Shown here: in pieces, positions 42,374 through 51,390 of the stretch | How positions within the stretch are numbered: the first letter of the stretch is position 1 | Layout: the number at the start of each line of letters is the position of its first letter | Assembly (NCBI GenBank): GCA_036824045.1 | Contig: DAITAZ010000015.1 | Coordinates: forward strand, 16,061-80,060 | DNA: 64,000 nt | Source of the DNA: DAITAZ01 sp036824045 | GTDB lineage: Bacteria; Pseudomonadota; Gammaproteobacteria; Burkholderiales; Rhodocyclaceae | Reading direction: 5' to 3' | Made by a program: the position numbers and the translations under genes | The notes under the pieces: model-generated | The model's input: only the letters and a program-made list of their open reading frames with translations | Told to the model about the DNA's origin: nothing | Database searches by the model: none

Positions 42374-43690
42374 TCAGGCGCTCAATTGATTTTCCCATAG
42401 GTCGATCCGCTGGCGCAATTCGCTGTTGTTTATTTGCAACAGGCGTTGGTTCTTGACTTTCAGGCAGCCGTTTACCCAGACGTGGCTGACATCGTTGCGG
42501 CCAGCAACGTAGACAAGGTGAGAAACCGGATTGAAGCAAGGGCGTAGGAGAGGATCCGATAGTGCGATGGCGCACAAATCCGCAGCTTTGCCGCAGGCGA
42601 TGGACCCAATGTGCTGGTCCAAACCGAGTGCTTTTGCGCCGTTCAGTGTCGCCATGCGCAGCACAGCGTGCGCGTCCAGCAATGTCGCGTCGTTCGCAGC
42701 GCCTTTGGCGAGCAGTGCGGCGTGCCGCATTTCTTGGAGCATATCCAGTCTGTTGTTGCTCGCGGCACCGTCTGTGCCTAAGCCAACGCAGATGTTCGCA
42801 GACTGCAAAGATGTGACAGGTGCGACACCGCTGGCGAGCTTGAGATTGGATGTAGGGCAGTGCGCAATGCTGCAATTGTGGCGGGCCAGGTTTGCGACGT
42901 CCTCGGTGTCTAAATGTACCGCGTGTACGCCGATGAAATTCGGACCCAGCACGCCAAGCTGACTCAAGCGCTGGAGGGGGCGCATTCCATGACGCTCGAT
43001 ACTTTCCGCGATTTCCGAAGATGTCTCGTGTATATGGGTGTGAATGGGTACTTCAAGTTGATCTGCGAGGGTCAATACCCGGAGGAATGTGGCGTCGCTG
43101 ATCGTGTAAGGGGCATGAGGCGCAATGCAAAAGCTGACCAGGGGATGGTCTCGCCAGACGTCGCGAACCGACATGCCTCGTGCGAGGTAGCTCTCCGCAT
43201 CTGGGGCGTAGGGACTGGGAAATTCAATGACAATGAGCCCAATGGCCGCCCGGATGCCAACCTCGTCAGCAATCTCGGCCGCTGCGCCGGGGAAGAAGTA
43301 CATGTCGTTGAAACAGGTGATTCCGCCGCGTAGCATTTCCGCTGCTGCGAGTAATGTCCCGTCCCGTACAAAGGCATGCGAGACAAACTTGCTTTCCCTT
43401 GGCCATATCGCTTTGGTGAGCCAATCCATCAAGGGCAAATCATCCGCTATCCCGCGCATCAGGCTCATCGCCGCGTGGGTGTGGAGGTTAACAAGGCCAG
43501 GAATGAGGACGTGATCTGTTAGCTCGACGCGCTGCGCTCCGGAGTATCGTTGGCGGATATCCGCGATAGGGCCAAGAGCTTGAATTCGCCCGTTGCGTAT
43601 GCCTACCGCGTGGTGTTCCAGGACGATATTCTCGGGTTGCACCGGAATGATCCATCGGCACTCGATGACCGTGTCCATGTGTTCAGGCAT
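42374..43690 (-). CDS. mtaD: TRZ/ATZ family amidohydrolase, MtaD-type (S-adenosylhomocysteine/methylthioadenosine deaminase)
   Basis: A 438-residue amidohydrolase of the TRZ/ATZ group. Metal ligands and catalytic residues are seen in GLVNLHTHAAMSLMRG, IHTHIHETSSEIAES, VHAVHLDTED and VGLGTDGAASNN. Members next to ubiG and gyrA are usually annotated as 5-methylthioadenosine/S-adenosylhomocysteine deaminase; the exact substrate cannot be read from sequence. ATG 43690 has GGGGGAG six bases upstream. The gene sits between two paralogous ompA genes, each with its own terminator. Confidence 0.85.
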   Translation of the reverse strand: MPEHMDTVIECRWIIPVQPENIVLEHHAVGIRNGRIQALGPIADIRQRYSGAQRVELTDHVLIPGLVNLHTHAAMSLMRGIADDLPLMDWLTKAIWPRESKFVSHAFVRDGTLLAAAEMLRGGITCFNDMYFFPGAAAEIADEVGIRAAIGLIVIEFPSPYAPDAESYLARGMSVRDVWRDHPLVSFCIAPHAPYTISDATFLRVLTLADQLEVPIHTHIHETSSEIAESIERHGMRPLQRLSQLGVLGPNFIGVHAVHLDTEDVANLARHNCSIAHCPTSNLKLASGVAPVTSLQSANICVGLGTDGAASNNRLDMLQEMRHAALLAKGAANDATLLDAHAVLRMATLNGAKALGLDQHIGSIACGKAADLCAIALSDPLLRPCFNPVSHLVYVAGRNDVSHVWVNGCLKVKNQRLLQINNSELRQRIDLWENQLSA

Positions 43691-43718
43691 TGGGGCTCCC
43701 CCGACAAAAACTCAAGGC

Positions 43719-43746
43719 AAAAAAAATCCCCGCCATGGCGGGGATT
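43719..43746 (-). terminator. Rho-independent terminator of the second ompA gene
   Basis: A perfect 10-bp stem (aatccccgcc and ggcggggatt, 43725-43746) is followed on the minus strand by a T-run (A-run at 43719-43726). It lies 15 bases past the ompA stop and just before the mtaD start. Confidence 0.9.
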
Positions 43747-43761
43747 CCTTTGTGGCCGGAA

Positions 43762-44418
43762 TTACTTGCCAGCACCCTTTACTTCCACCGTCACACGGCG
43801 GTTGGGTTCCAGGCAAGAAATCAGCTTCTTGCGCGGGAGCTTGTCGTCGCACTTGACTTCCGGCAGGGGCTGGGTTTTGCCGTAGCCATAGGTCTCGATC
43901 TGCTCCGCCTTGATGCCCTTGGTGACCAGATAGGCTTTGACGGCTTCAGCACGTTTTTCGGACAGCTTCTGGTTGTACTGAGCAGAGCCAATACGGTCGG
44001 TATGGCCCGACACAATCACGGTCTGGACGGTGCCGAACTGGGCGAGCTTGGACACCACCTCGGCGTCGATCACGTCTTTGGCGCCAGGCTTGAGCACTGC
44101 CTTGTTGAAGTCAAAAAGGCTCTTGGCGGCAATGGTGATGGGCTTGGGTGCCGGAGCGGGCACGGGTGCGGGGGCAGGGGCTGCCGCTACAGGTGCCGGA
44201 GCAGGCTTGGGAAGCAGGTCCGCGTCGCATTCGGCATTCGCCATGGCCGGGGTCCAATATCCCGCACGCCAGCACAGACCCGTGCTGTTTTTCCATACGA
44301 GAGACTTGGAAGAGTCAACCCAGTACCCGCTGTTGTCGGCTTGGGCGAAAGCAGCAGTAGCAGAAATGGACAAAGTGACTGCGAGCGCCAGCTTACTCGC
44401 GGTAGTACGGATATTCAC
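43762..44418 (-). CDS. OmpA family protein (copy 2)
   Basis: A 218-residue paralogue of the OmpA-type protein at 41605. It has a signal peptide (LALAVTLSISATAAFAQA), the shared segment GYWVDSSKSLVWKNSTGLCW, a proline/alanine linker longer than in copy 1, and a C-terminal OmpA domain (AKSLFDFNKAVL, VSGHTDRIGSAQYNQKLSEKRAEAVKAYL). The start is GTG 44418, with GGAGGA seven bases upstream. It is divergent from gyrA across 248 bases. Both copies end RRV(E/T)VEV, so the duplication covers the whole gene. Confidence 0.9.
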   Translation of the reverse strand: MNIRTTASKLALAVTLSISATAAFAQADNSGYWVDSSKSLVWKNSTGLCWRAGYWTPAMANAECDADLLPKPAPAPVAAAPAPAPVPAPAPKPITIAAKSLFDFNKAVLKPGAKDVIDAEVVSKLAQFGTVQTVIVSGHTDRIGSAQYNQKLSEKRAEAVKAYLVTKGIKAEQIETYGYGKTQPLPEVKCDDKLPRKKLISCLEPNRRVTVEVKGAGK

Positions 44419-44666
44419 GCGTATTCCTCCACTGAACGGACTTGAGATTTTAGGTGTCGTGCCTGAGTGGCCAACACGCCTTGTCGCCTGATTAGATCAC
44501 AAAGAAAAATGTGCGACAACGTAAATAACGGCATTGGCGGGGCTTATAAAGGCGATTGGGGGACGTTACCCCCTCTTTGGTCGGGCAGCAGTGCTTGTCG
44601 CATGTTAACATTAAAACTTTTGCTGGATATCTGCGTCCGGCGTCGTTTCCCTCCTGGTAGTAACCA

Positions 44667-47216
44667 ATGATCCAATTCGCGAAAGAGACCGTTCCCATCA
44701 GCTTGGAAGACGAGATGCGTCATTCGTATCTCGATTACGCCATGAGCGTCATCGTGGGGCGTGCCCTGCCCGACGTCAGGGATGGCCTGAAACCAGTGCA
44801 TCGGAGAGTGCTCTATGCGATGCATGAGTTGGGTAACGACTGGAATCGGCCTTACAAAAAATCCGCGCGGGTCGTGGGTGATGTGATCGGTAAGTACCAT
44901 CCGCATGGCGATACCGCGGTCTACGACACGATTGTGCGGATGGCGCAGAATTTTTCGTTGCGCTACATGCTGGTGGATGGTCAGGGCAACTTTGGTTCGG
45001 TGGATGGGGACAACGCCGCCGCGATGCGATATACGGAAGTCCGCCTCGCGCGGGTTGCCCATGAGCTGCTTGCCGACATCGAGAAGGAAACCGTGGATTT
45101 CGGGCCGAATTACGACGGCTCCGAGGTGGAGCCGCTGATACTGCCGGCCAAAATCCCCAACCTCCTCATCAACGGTAGCTCTGGTATCGCTGTCGGGATG
45201 GCAACCAATATTCCGCCCCACAATCTGAACGAAGTGGTGGACGGTTGTCTGGCGGTACTTGCCGACCCAGATATGCCGATTGAGGAGTTGATCCGCATCA
45301 TTCCGGCTCCGGATTTCCCAACAGCCGGCTTGATATACGGGGTTGCTGGTGTCCGCGAAGGCTATCTGACAGGTCGAGGCCGGGTGGTGATGCGTGCCCG
45401 GACGCACTTCGAGGACATGGACAAGGGCAATCGCCAAGCGATCATCATCGATGAGTTGCCCTATCAAGTGAACAAGAAGGTGCTCCAGGAGCGGATCGCC
45501 GAGCTTGTGAACGACAAGAAGCTCGAGGGTATCTCCGAAATCCGGGATGAGTCCGACAAGGACGGCATGCGGGTGGTGATCGAACTGAAGCGGGGCGAAA
45601 TGCCTGAAGTTGTGCTCAACAACTTGTTCAAGCTCACTCAGTTGCAGGACACGTTCGGGATGAACATGGTCGCTCTGGTGGAAGGGCGCCCCAAGCTGCT
45701 GAACCTTAAAGAGATGCTGAGTTGCTTCCTGGCCCACCGCAGGGAAGTCGTCACCCGGCGCACGCTGTATGAACTGCGCAAGGCCAGGGAACGGGGGCAC
45801 ATTCTCGAGGGGTTGGCGGTTGCTCTTTCAAATATCGACGAGGTCATCGCGCTGATCAAGGCGTCGCCATCGCGCGCTGCCGCGCATGAGGGGCTGATGG
45901 GGCGCGCCTGGCGTTCGTCGCTCGTCGGCGAGATGCTTGCTCGCACCGGGGCGGAGGGCTTGAAGCCGGAGGGACTGGCGCCAGAGTATGGCTTGCAGGG
46001 CGAGGATTACCACCTTTCGGATGCCCAGGCCAAGGCGATTCTGGACATGCAACTGGCCCGTCTGACCGGGCTGGAGCAGGACAAGATCGTCGGAGAGTAC
46101 CGTGAGGTGGTGGAACAGATTGTGGATCTGCTGGATATCCTGGCCAAGCCTGAGCGCATCACCCAGATCATTACCGATGAACTGAAGGCAATCCGGGAGC
46201 AATTCGGCGACGGGCGGCGCTCCGAGATCGTGCTCAACGTCCAGGACCTGGGGATCGAGGATCTGATTGCGCCGCAAGACATGGTCGTCACCCTTTCGCA
46301 CACTGGCTATTTCAAGGCCCAGCCCTTGGCCGACTACCGGGCTCAGAAGCGCGGCGGACGGGGCAAGCAAGCCGCGGCGATGAAAGAGGACGACTTTGTC
46401 GATCACCTGTTCGTTGCCAACACCCACGACTACATCCTTTGTTTCTCCAACAGAGGACGGGTGTACTGGCTCAAGGTGTATGAGGTGCCTCAAGGGAGCC
46501 GAAATAGCCGTGGTAAGCCCATAGTGAACCTCTTCCCCTTGATGGAAGGGGAAAAAATCACGGCTGTGCTCCCGGTCAAGGAGTTTGACGAAAGCCATTT
46601 CGTGTTCATGGCCACGGCACAGGGAACCGTGAAGAAGACGCCGCTGACGGACTTCGCCAATCCCCGCAAGGCCGGCATTATTGCCGTCGGTCTGGATGAA
46701 GGAGATTACCTGATCGGGGTCGCGATTACGGATGGAGGTTTCGACGTGATGCTTTTCTCGGACGCAGGCAAGGCGGTGCGATTCGCGGAAGAGGATGTGC
46801 GTCCGATGGGGCGGGCCGCGCGGGGTGTGCGCGGGATGATGCTTGAAGCGGGCCAGACTGTCATATCGATGCTGGTGGCGCGCGATGAAAGCATGAGTGT
46901 GCTAACCGCGACCGAGAACGGTTTTGGCAAACGAACGCCAATCGCCGAGTACACCCGTCATGGCCGGGGTACAAAAGGCATGATCGCGATCCAGGCGAGT
47001 GATCGGAATGGTCGGTTGGTTGGGGCCGTGTTGGTGTCTGAAACCGATGAGTTGATGCTGATCTCGACGGGGGGGGTGTTGATCCGAACCAGCGTGCGGG
47101 ATATCCGCGAAATGGGGCGCTCGACCCAGGGTGTGACGCTTATCAATCTTGATGGAGGTACGCGCTTGGCCGGGATCGAGAAGGTTGTGGAAGCCGAAGA
47201 GGAGCAGGGCGAGTAA
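44667..47216 (+). CDS. gyrA: DNA gyrase subunit A
   Basis: GyrA cuts and rejoins DNA during negative supercoiling. It is full length at 849 residues. The N-terminus VPISLEDEMRHSYLDYAMSVIVGRALPD is standard, and the catalytic tyrosine lies in AAMRYTEVRLARVAHELL. The quinolone-determining region reads HPHGDTAVYDTIVRMAQ, with threonine and tyrosine where E. coli has Ser83 and Asp87-type positions nearby. The C-terminal domain has the GyrA box as QKRGGRGKQ. Its stop overlaps the serC start (TAATG), so it heads the serC-pheA-hisC-tyrA-aroA operon. Confidence 0.97.
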   Translation: MIQFAKETVPISLEDEMRHSYLDYAMSVIVGRALPDVRDGLKPVHRRVLYAMHELGNDWNRPYKKSARVVGDVIGKYHPHGDTAVYDTIVRMAQNFSLRYMLVDGQGNFGSVDGDNAAAMRYTEVRLARVAHELLADIEKETVDFGPNYDGSEVEPLILPAKIPNLLINGSSGIAVGMATNIPPHNLNEVVDGCLAVLADPDMPIEELIRIIPAPDFPTAGLIYGVAGVREGYLTGRGRVVMRARTHFEDMDKGNRQAIIIDELPYQVNKKVLQERIAELVNDKKLEGISEIRDESDKDGMRVVIELKRGEMPEVVLNNLFKLTQLQDTFGMNMVALVEGRPKLLNLKEMLSCFLAHRREVVTRRTLYELRKARERGHILEGLAVALSNIDEVIALIKASPSRAAAHEGLMGRAWRSSLVGEMLARTGAEGLKPEGLAPEYGLQGEDYHLSDAQAKAILDMQLARLTGLEQDKIVGEYREVVEQIVDLLDILAKPERITQIITDELKAIREQFGDGRRSEIVLNVQDLGIEDLIAPQDMVVTLSHTGYFKAQPLADYRAQKRGGRGKQAAAMKEDDFVDHLFVANTHDYILCFSNRGRVYWLKVYEVPQGSRNSRGKPIVNLFPLMEGEKITAVLPVKEFDESHFVFMATAQGTVKKTPLTDFANPRKAGIIAVGLDEGDYLIGVAITDGGFDVMLFSDAGKAVRFAEEDVRPMGRAARGVRGMMLEAGQTVISMLVARDESMSVLTATENGFGKRTPIAEYTRHGRGTKGMIAIQASDRNGRLVGAVLVSETDELMLISTGGVLIRTSVRDIREMGRSTQGVTLINLDGGTRLAGIEKVVEAEEEQGE

Positions 47217-48301
47217 TGGGGCGGGTTTTCAATTTCAGCGCCGGGCCGGCCACTTTGCCTGAAGAGGTGCTGCAGCAAGCTGCCGATGAGATGCTGGATT
47301 GGCACGGTAGCGGCATGGGTGTGATGGAGATGAGCCACCGTGGCAAGGAATTCTCCCGCATCATCGCTGAAGCCGAAGCAGACGTTCGGGACCTGCTGGG
47401 CATCCCCAATGAGTATCGGGTGTTGTTCCTCCAGGGCGGGGCGACTCTCCAGTTCGCGCAGATCCCCATGAACCTGCTTGCTGGAGGTTCCGCGGACTAC
47501 CTGGTAACGGGTTCTTGGTCCAAGAAGGCGTACAAGGAAGCACAGCGTTTTGGTCGCGTGCGTCTCGCGGCCAGCACGGAAGGAAGCGGTTTCACCCGTT
47601 GGCCGGAACCGGGGGAACTGAGCCTCGACCCCTCGGCTGCGTATATTCATCTTTGCACCAACGAGACCATACATGGCGTCGAGGTGCTGGATGCTGCGCG
47701 GCTGCCTCGGGGGGCGGTGCCACTCGTGGCCGACATGTCGTCTCACCTGCTGTCTGCGCCGGTGGACGTCAGGCGATTCGGCTTGATTTATGGTGGCGCC
47801 CAGAAAAATGTCGGGCCGGCGGGCGTGACGCTGGTTGTAGTGCGGGAGGACCTGCTTGGTCGTGCGTCAGCGTTGACTCCACCCATTCTGGATTATTCCG
47901 TGGAAGCGGAGAACGGTTCCATGTTGAACACGCCGCCCACCTACGCTATTTATCTGGCTGGTCTGGTATTCAAGTGGATCAAGGCGCAAGGGGGGCTCTT
48001 GGCCATGGAATCCAGAAACATCGAGAAGGCGCAGCTACTCTACGATTTCATCGATGGCAACGGTTTTTATGAGAATCGGGTGGCGCGGGATTGCCGTTCG
48101 CGGATGAATGTGCCGTTCTTGTTGAAGGACGAAAGCCTCAACGAAGCGTTCCTCAGAGAGGCCGAAGCAGCCAATCTGGTTCAACTCAAGGGACACAAGT
48201 CGGTAGGGGGAATGCGGGCCTCGATTTACAACGCGATGCCGCTTGCCGGGGTTCAGGCATTGGTGGACTTCATGCGGGATTTTGCGCGGCGATACGGGTA
48301 A
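47216..48301 (+). CDS. serC: Phosphoserine aminotransferase SerC
   Basis: A PLP enzyme of 361 residues that makes phosphoserine in serine synthesis and also acts in pyridoxal phosphate synthesis. It starts MGRVFNFSAGPATLPEEVL, the usual form. The PLP lysine is in YGGAQKNVGPAGVTLV, and the C-terminal SVGGMRASIYNAMP is conserved. The ATG shares a base with the gyrA stop. Its product feeds SerB, encoded at 3.9 kb. Confidence 0.97.
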   Translation: MGRVFNFSAGPATLPEEVLQQAADEMLDWHGSGMGVMEMSHRGKEFSRIIAEAEADVRDLLGIPNEYRVLFLQGGATLQFAQIPMNLLAGGSADYLVTGSWSKKAYKEAQRFGRVRLAASTEGSGFTRWPEPGELSLDPSAAYIHLCTNETIHGVEVLDAARLPRGAVPLVADMSSHLLSAPVDVRRFGLIYGGAQKNVGPAGVTLVVVREDLLGRASALTPPILDYSVEAENGSMLNTPPTYAIYLAGLVFKWIKAQGGLLAMESRNIEKAQLLYDFIDGNGFYENRVARDCRSRMNVPFLLKDESLNEAFLREAEAANLVQLKGHKSVGGMRASIYNAMPLAGVQALVDFMRDFARRYG

Positions 48302-48314
48302 AGGGGGCGAAGCC

Positions 48315-49379
48315 ATGAATGAAGAACTTCTCCGTTTACGCGATCAAATCGATGCGATCGATGCCGAGCTGCTGACGCTTGTCAGCCGACGGGCAACGTT
48401 GGCGGGCCGGATTGGAGAGATCAAGCAGGGCAATATCTACCGTCCCGAACGGGAGGCCCAGGTGCTGCGCCGGATCGCCGAGACCAACCCCGGACCGCTT
48501 CCGGGCGAGGCTGTTACCCGGATATTTCGTGAGGTGATGTCGGCTTGCCTGGCGCTGGAGCAGCCGCTACGGGTTGCCTATCTTGGCCCTGCGGGAACCT
48601 TCTCGGAAACAGCGGCGCGGAAGCATTTCGGATCTGCTCCGGAGTTGCTTTCCCAAGGGGCGATCGACGACGTGTTCCGTGCGGTGGAGGCCGGAAATGC
48701 GGACTACGGGGTCGTGCCGGTGGAAAATTCCACGGAGGGTGCGGTTGGGCGCACGCTGGATCTTCTGTTGGAAACTCCGCTGGAAATATGCGGAGAAGTC
48801 AGCGTTCGCGTGCATCAGAACCTCATGGGGCGGGTGACGGAACTCTCGGCAATCAAGAGGGTGTATTCGCACGCCCAATCTCTCGCTCAGTGCCATGAAT
48901 GGTTGAATCGCAACCTGGCCGGGGTGCCACGGATGCCGGTTGCGAGTAATGCCGAGGCGGCTCGCATGGCGGCGGAGGATTCCGAGTCGGCGGCCATCGC
49001 CGGGGAGGGCGCTGCGGCGCTCTACCAGCTCAACATTCTGGCTGGCCGGATTGAGGACAACCCCAACAACACCACCCGCTTCCTGGTGGTTGGCGTCCAT
49101 GATGCGGGGCCATCAGGAATCGACAAGACTTCCCTGGTGTGTTCCGCGCAGAACAGGCCGGGTGCTGTGCTCGGCTTGCTGGAACCCCTTGCGGCCAATG
49201 GCGTGAGCATGACCAAGCTGGAGTCGCGTCCTTCCAGTGCTGGGCTGTGGGAGTACGTGTTCTTTATTGACCTGGATGGACACCGGGCGGAGCCCCGCGT
49301 GTCTGCCGCGCTCGCAGGGCTGGAGCAACGGGCCGGCGTTCTGAAAGTGCTGGGATCCTATCCGCGGGCAGCGACTTGA
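48315..49379 (+). CDS. pheA: Bifunctional chorismate mutase/prephenate dehydratase (P-protein)
   Basis: PheA turns chorismate into phenylpyruvate. The 354 residues hold an AroQ-type chorismate mutase (LLRLRDQIDAIDAELLTLVSRRATLAGRIGEIK) to about residue 90, the dehydratase domain (VAYLGPAGTFSETAARKHFG; VPVENSTEGAVGRTLDLL; NPNNTTRFLVVG) and a C-terminal ACT domain with the feedback-site wording TKLESRPSSAGLWEYVFFIDLDGH. ATG 48315 has GGGGG upstream and gives the standard N-terminus. Inhibition by phenylalanine is expected from the intact ACT domain. Confidence 0.97.
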   Translation: MNEELLRLRDQIDAIDAELLTLVSRRATLAGRIGEIKQGNIYRPEREAQVLRRIAETNPGPLPGEAVTRIFREVMSACLALEQPLRVAYLGPAGTFSETAARKHFGSAPELLSQGAIDDVFRAVEAGNADYGVVPVENSTEGAVGRTLDLLLETPLEICGEVSVRVHQNLMGRVTELSAIKRVYSHAQSLAQCHEWLNRNLAGVPRMPVASNAEAARMAAEDSESAAIAGEGAAALYQLNILAGRIEDNPNNTTRFLVVGVHDAGPSGIDKTSLVCSAQNRPGAVLGLLEPLAANGVSMTKLESRPSSAGLWEYVFFIDLDGHRAEPRVSAALAGLEQRAGVLKVLGSYPRAAT

Positions 49380-49390
49380 GAGGGAATGCG

Positions 49391-50485
49391 ATGAGTATCG
49401 TGCAATGCGCGCCGGACTATGTACGGTCAATCTCCCCGTATCAGCCGGGCAAGCCCATCACCCAACTGGCTCGGGAGATTGGGCTGCCTGCGGAGAGCAT
49501 TGTCAAGCTCGCCTCGAACGAAAACCCCCTTGGGATGAGCCCCAAGGCGCGGGCGGCGGTGGAGGCAGCGTTAGGTGGTGTTGAACGATACCCCGACCAG
49601 CATGACCTGATCGTCGTGCTGGCAGAGCGCTTGGCTGTTGAGCCAGGGTGTGTCGTGTTGGGGAACGGCTCCAACGATGTGTTGGATCTCGTGGCCCGGG
49701 TCTTCCTCGCGCCGGGGCGTTCGTCCGTGTTCTCGCAGCACGCGTTTGCGGTGTATCCGTTGGCGACGATTGGCATGGGGGGGCGCTGTATCGTGACCCC
49801 GGCGCGAGAGTACGGCCACGACTTGCCGGCGATGCTGGCCGCAATTGACGAATCCACCCGGGTCGTGTGGATTGCGAACCCCAACAATCCCACCGGGACC
49901 TTCCTTCCCTACGCCCAGTTGCGCGACTTCATGGAACGAGTGCCGCGCGATGTGGTGGTGGTGCTGGATGAGGCCTATAACGAGTACCTTGTGCCGGCCG
50001 ATCGTGCAGAAGCGGTCGCGTGGCTCATGGATTTTCCCAACCTGGTTGTTACCAGGACGTTTTCCAAGATTTACGGCTTGGCAGGACTGCGCGTGGGTTA
50101 CGCGGTTGCTGCGCCAGAAGTCGCCGATCTGATGAACCGGGTCCGGCAGCCTTTCAATTGCAACAACCTGGCGCTAGCGGCCGCGCAGGCAGCCCTCGAT
50201 GATCATTTGTTTCTTGCGCGAAGTTATGAACTAAACCGCGCGGGGATGGAGCAACTGGTTGGTGGGTTGAAGCGGCTAGGCTTGGGGCATATCCCTTCCC
50301 ACGGCAATTTCCTGACGTTCCGGGTCCCCGATGCCGCGGGTGTCAATCAGCGCCTCCTGCGTCAGGGGGTGATCGTGCGTCCGATTGCGGGGTACGGGAT
50401 GCCGGACCATCTGCGGGTATCAATCGGCCTGGAGTCGGAAAACGCTCGGTTCCTCGAGGCATTGGCTAAGGTGCTCAATGGCTGA
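49391..50485 (+). CDS. hisC: Histidinol-phosphate/aromatic aminotransferase HisC
   Basis: A 364-residue class I/II aminotransferase. PLP-site features are KLASNENPLG, ANPNNPTGTF, VVLDEAYNEY and the Schiff-base lysine in TRTFSKIYGLAGLRVGYA. By sequence it is a HisC. Its place between pheA and tyrA is that of the HisHb enzymes in the aromatic supraoperon of related bacteria, which can transaminate aromatic keto acids as well as histidinol phosphate. Both roles are therefore possible. ATG 49391 follows GAGGGA; eight bases at the 3' end overlap tyrA. Confidence 0.93.
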   Translation: MSIVQCAPDYVRSISPYQPGKPITQLAREIGLPAESIVKLASNENPLGMSPKARAAVEAALGGVERYPDQHDLIVVLAERLAVEPGCVVLGNGSNDVLDLVARVFLAPGRSSVFSQHAFAVYPLATIGMGGRCIVTPAREYGHDLPAMLAAIDESTRVVWIANPNNPTGTFLPYAQLRDFMERVPRDVVVVLDEAYNEYLVPADRAEAVAWLMDFPNLVVTRTFSKIYGLAGLRVGYAVAAPEVADLMNRVRQPFNCNNLALAAAQAALDDHLFLARSYELNRAGMEQLVGGLKRLGLGHIPSHGNFLTFRVPDAAGVNQRLLRQGVIVRPIAGYGMPDHLRVSIGLESENARFLEALAKVLNG

Positions 50486-51377
50486 GCCCTTGTTCGACCG
50501 ACTGGTCGTGTGCGGGGTTGGTCTGATCGGAGGATCCTTTGCCTTGGCGCTCAAGGCGGCCGGCGCTGTGCGCCATGTGGTGGGCATCGGCCGCAATCGG
50601 GAGACGGTGGAGCGCGCCCAGAGGCTTGGGGTGGTGGATGAGGTTTCGTCCGATTGGGCTGTGGCCTTGAAGGGGGCCGACTTGGTGATGCTGGCGACCC
50701 CTGTGGGGCAGCTGCCAGGAGTGTTGACTGCCATGGCACCTCATTTGCCGTCGGATACCGTGGTAACGGATGGGGGAAGTACCAAGCAGGATGTGGTGAG
50801 CGCTTTCCGTGCAGCGCTGCCGGATCGTCTGCCAATGGTCGTACCGGGCCATCCGATCGCGGGGGCGGAGAAGAGTGGGCCGGATGCGGCGACGGCTGAT
50901 CTGTATAAAGGCCGGCGGGTCGTGCTGACACCGCTGGAGGAATCGAAGCTGGAAGCCACTGCCGTCGTTCGACGCGCGTGGGAGATCTGTGGCGCCCGCG
51001 TGACGGAGATGACGCCGGCCGCTCACGACGGAGTGTTTGCTGCCGTTAGCCATCTTCCACACCTGCTGGCGTTTGCACTGGTGCATGAGCTTGCAAGCCG
51101 CCCTGATGCCGCAACGACCTTGGGATTTGCTGCCGGAGGCTTTCGGGACTTCACGCGAATCGCCAGCAGCCACCCGGAGATGTGGCGAGACATCTGTCTG
51201 GCCAATCGGGGTGCATTGCTCGCTGAGCTCGAAGCGTACATTGCGCAACTCACCAGTTGCCGACAATTGCTGGCTCGGGGGGATGCGCCAGGTCTCGAGG
51301 CGGTATTCGATCACGCCCGGACTGCCCGGGACGCATGGCTGAACTCCCTCCAGTCGGTCAATCCTTCACCTGAATAG
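50478..51377 (+). CDS. tyrA: Prephenate/arogenate dehydrogenase TyrA
   Basis: TyrA oxidatively decarboxylates prephenate or arogenate on the way to tyrosine. The 299-residue protein opens with the NAD(P) fold VCGVGLIGGSFALALKAAG. Conserved later parts are VTDGGSTKQDVV, VVPGHPIAGAEKSGP and AVSHLPHLLAFAL. It is a stand-alone TyrA with no fused chorismate mutase and no extra ACT domain visible. Which substrate and cofactor it prefers cannot be decided. The start ATG 50478 overlaps the end of hisC by eight bases. Confidence 0.95.
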   Translation: MAEPLFDRLVVCGVGLIGGSFALALKAAGAVRHVVGIGRNRETVERAQRLGVVDEVSSDWAVALKGADLVMLATPVGQLPGVLTAMAPHLPSDTVVTDGGSTKQDVVSAFRAALPDRLPMVVPGHPIAGAEKSGPDAATADLYKGRRVVLTPLEESKLEATAVVRRAWEICGARVTEMTPAAHDGVFAAVSHLPHLLAFALVHELASRPDAATTLGFAAGGFRDFTRIASSHPEMWRDICLANRGALLAELEAYIAQLTSCRQLLARGDAPGLEAVFDHARTARDAWLNSLQSVNPSPE

Positions 51378-51390
51378 CGTTCTCGTTTCC

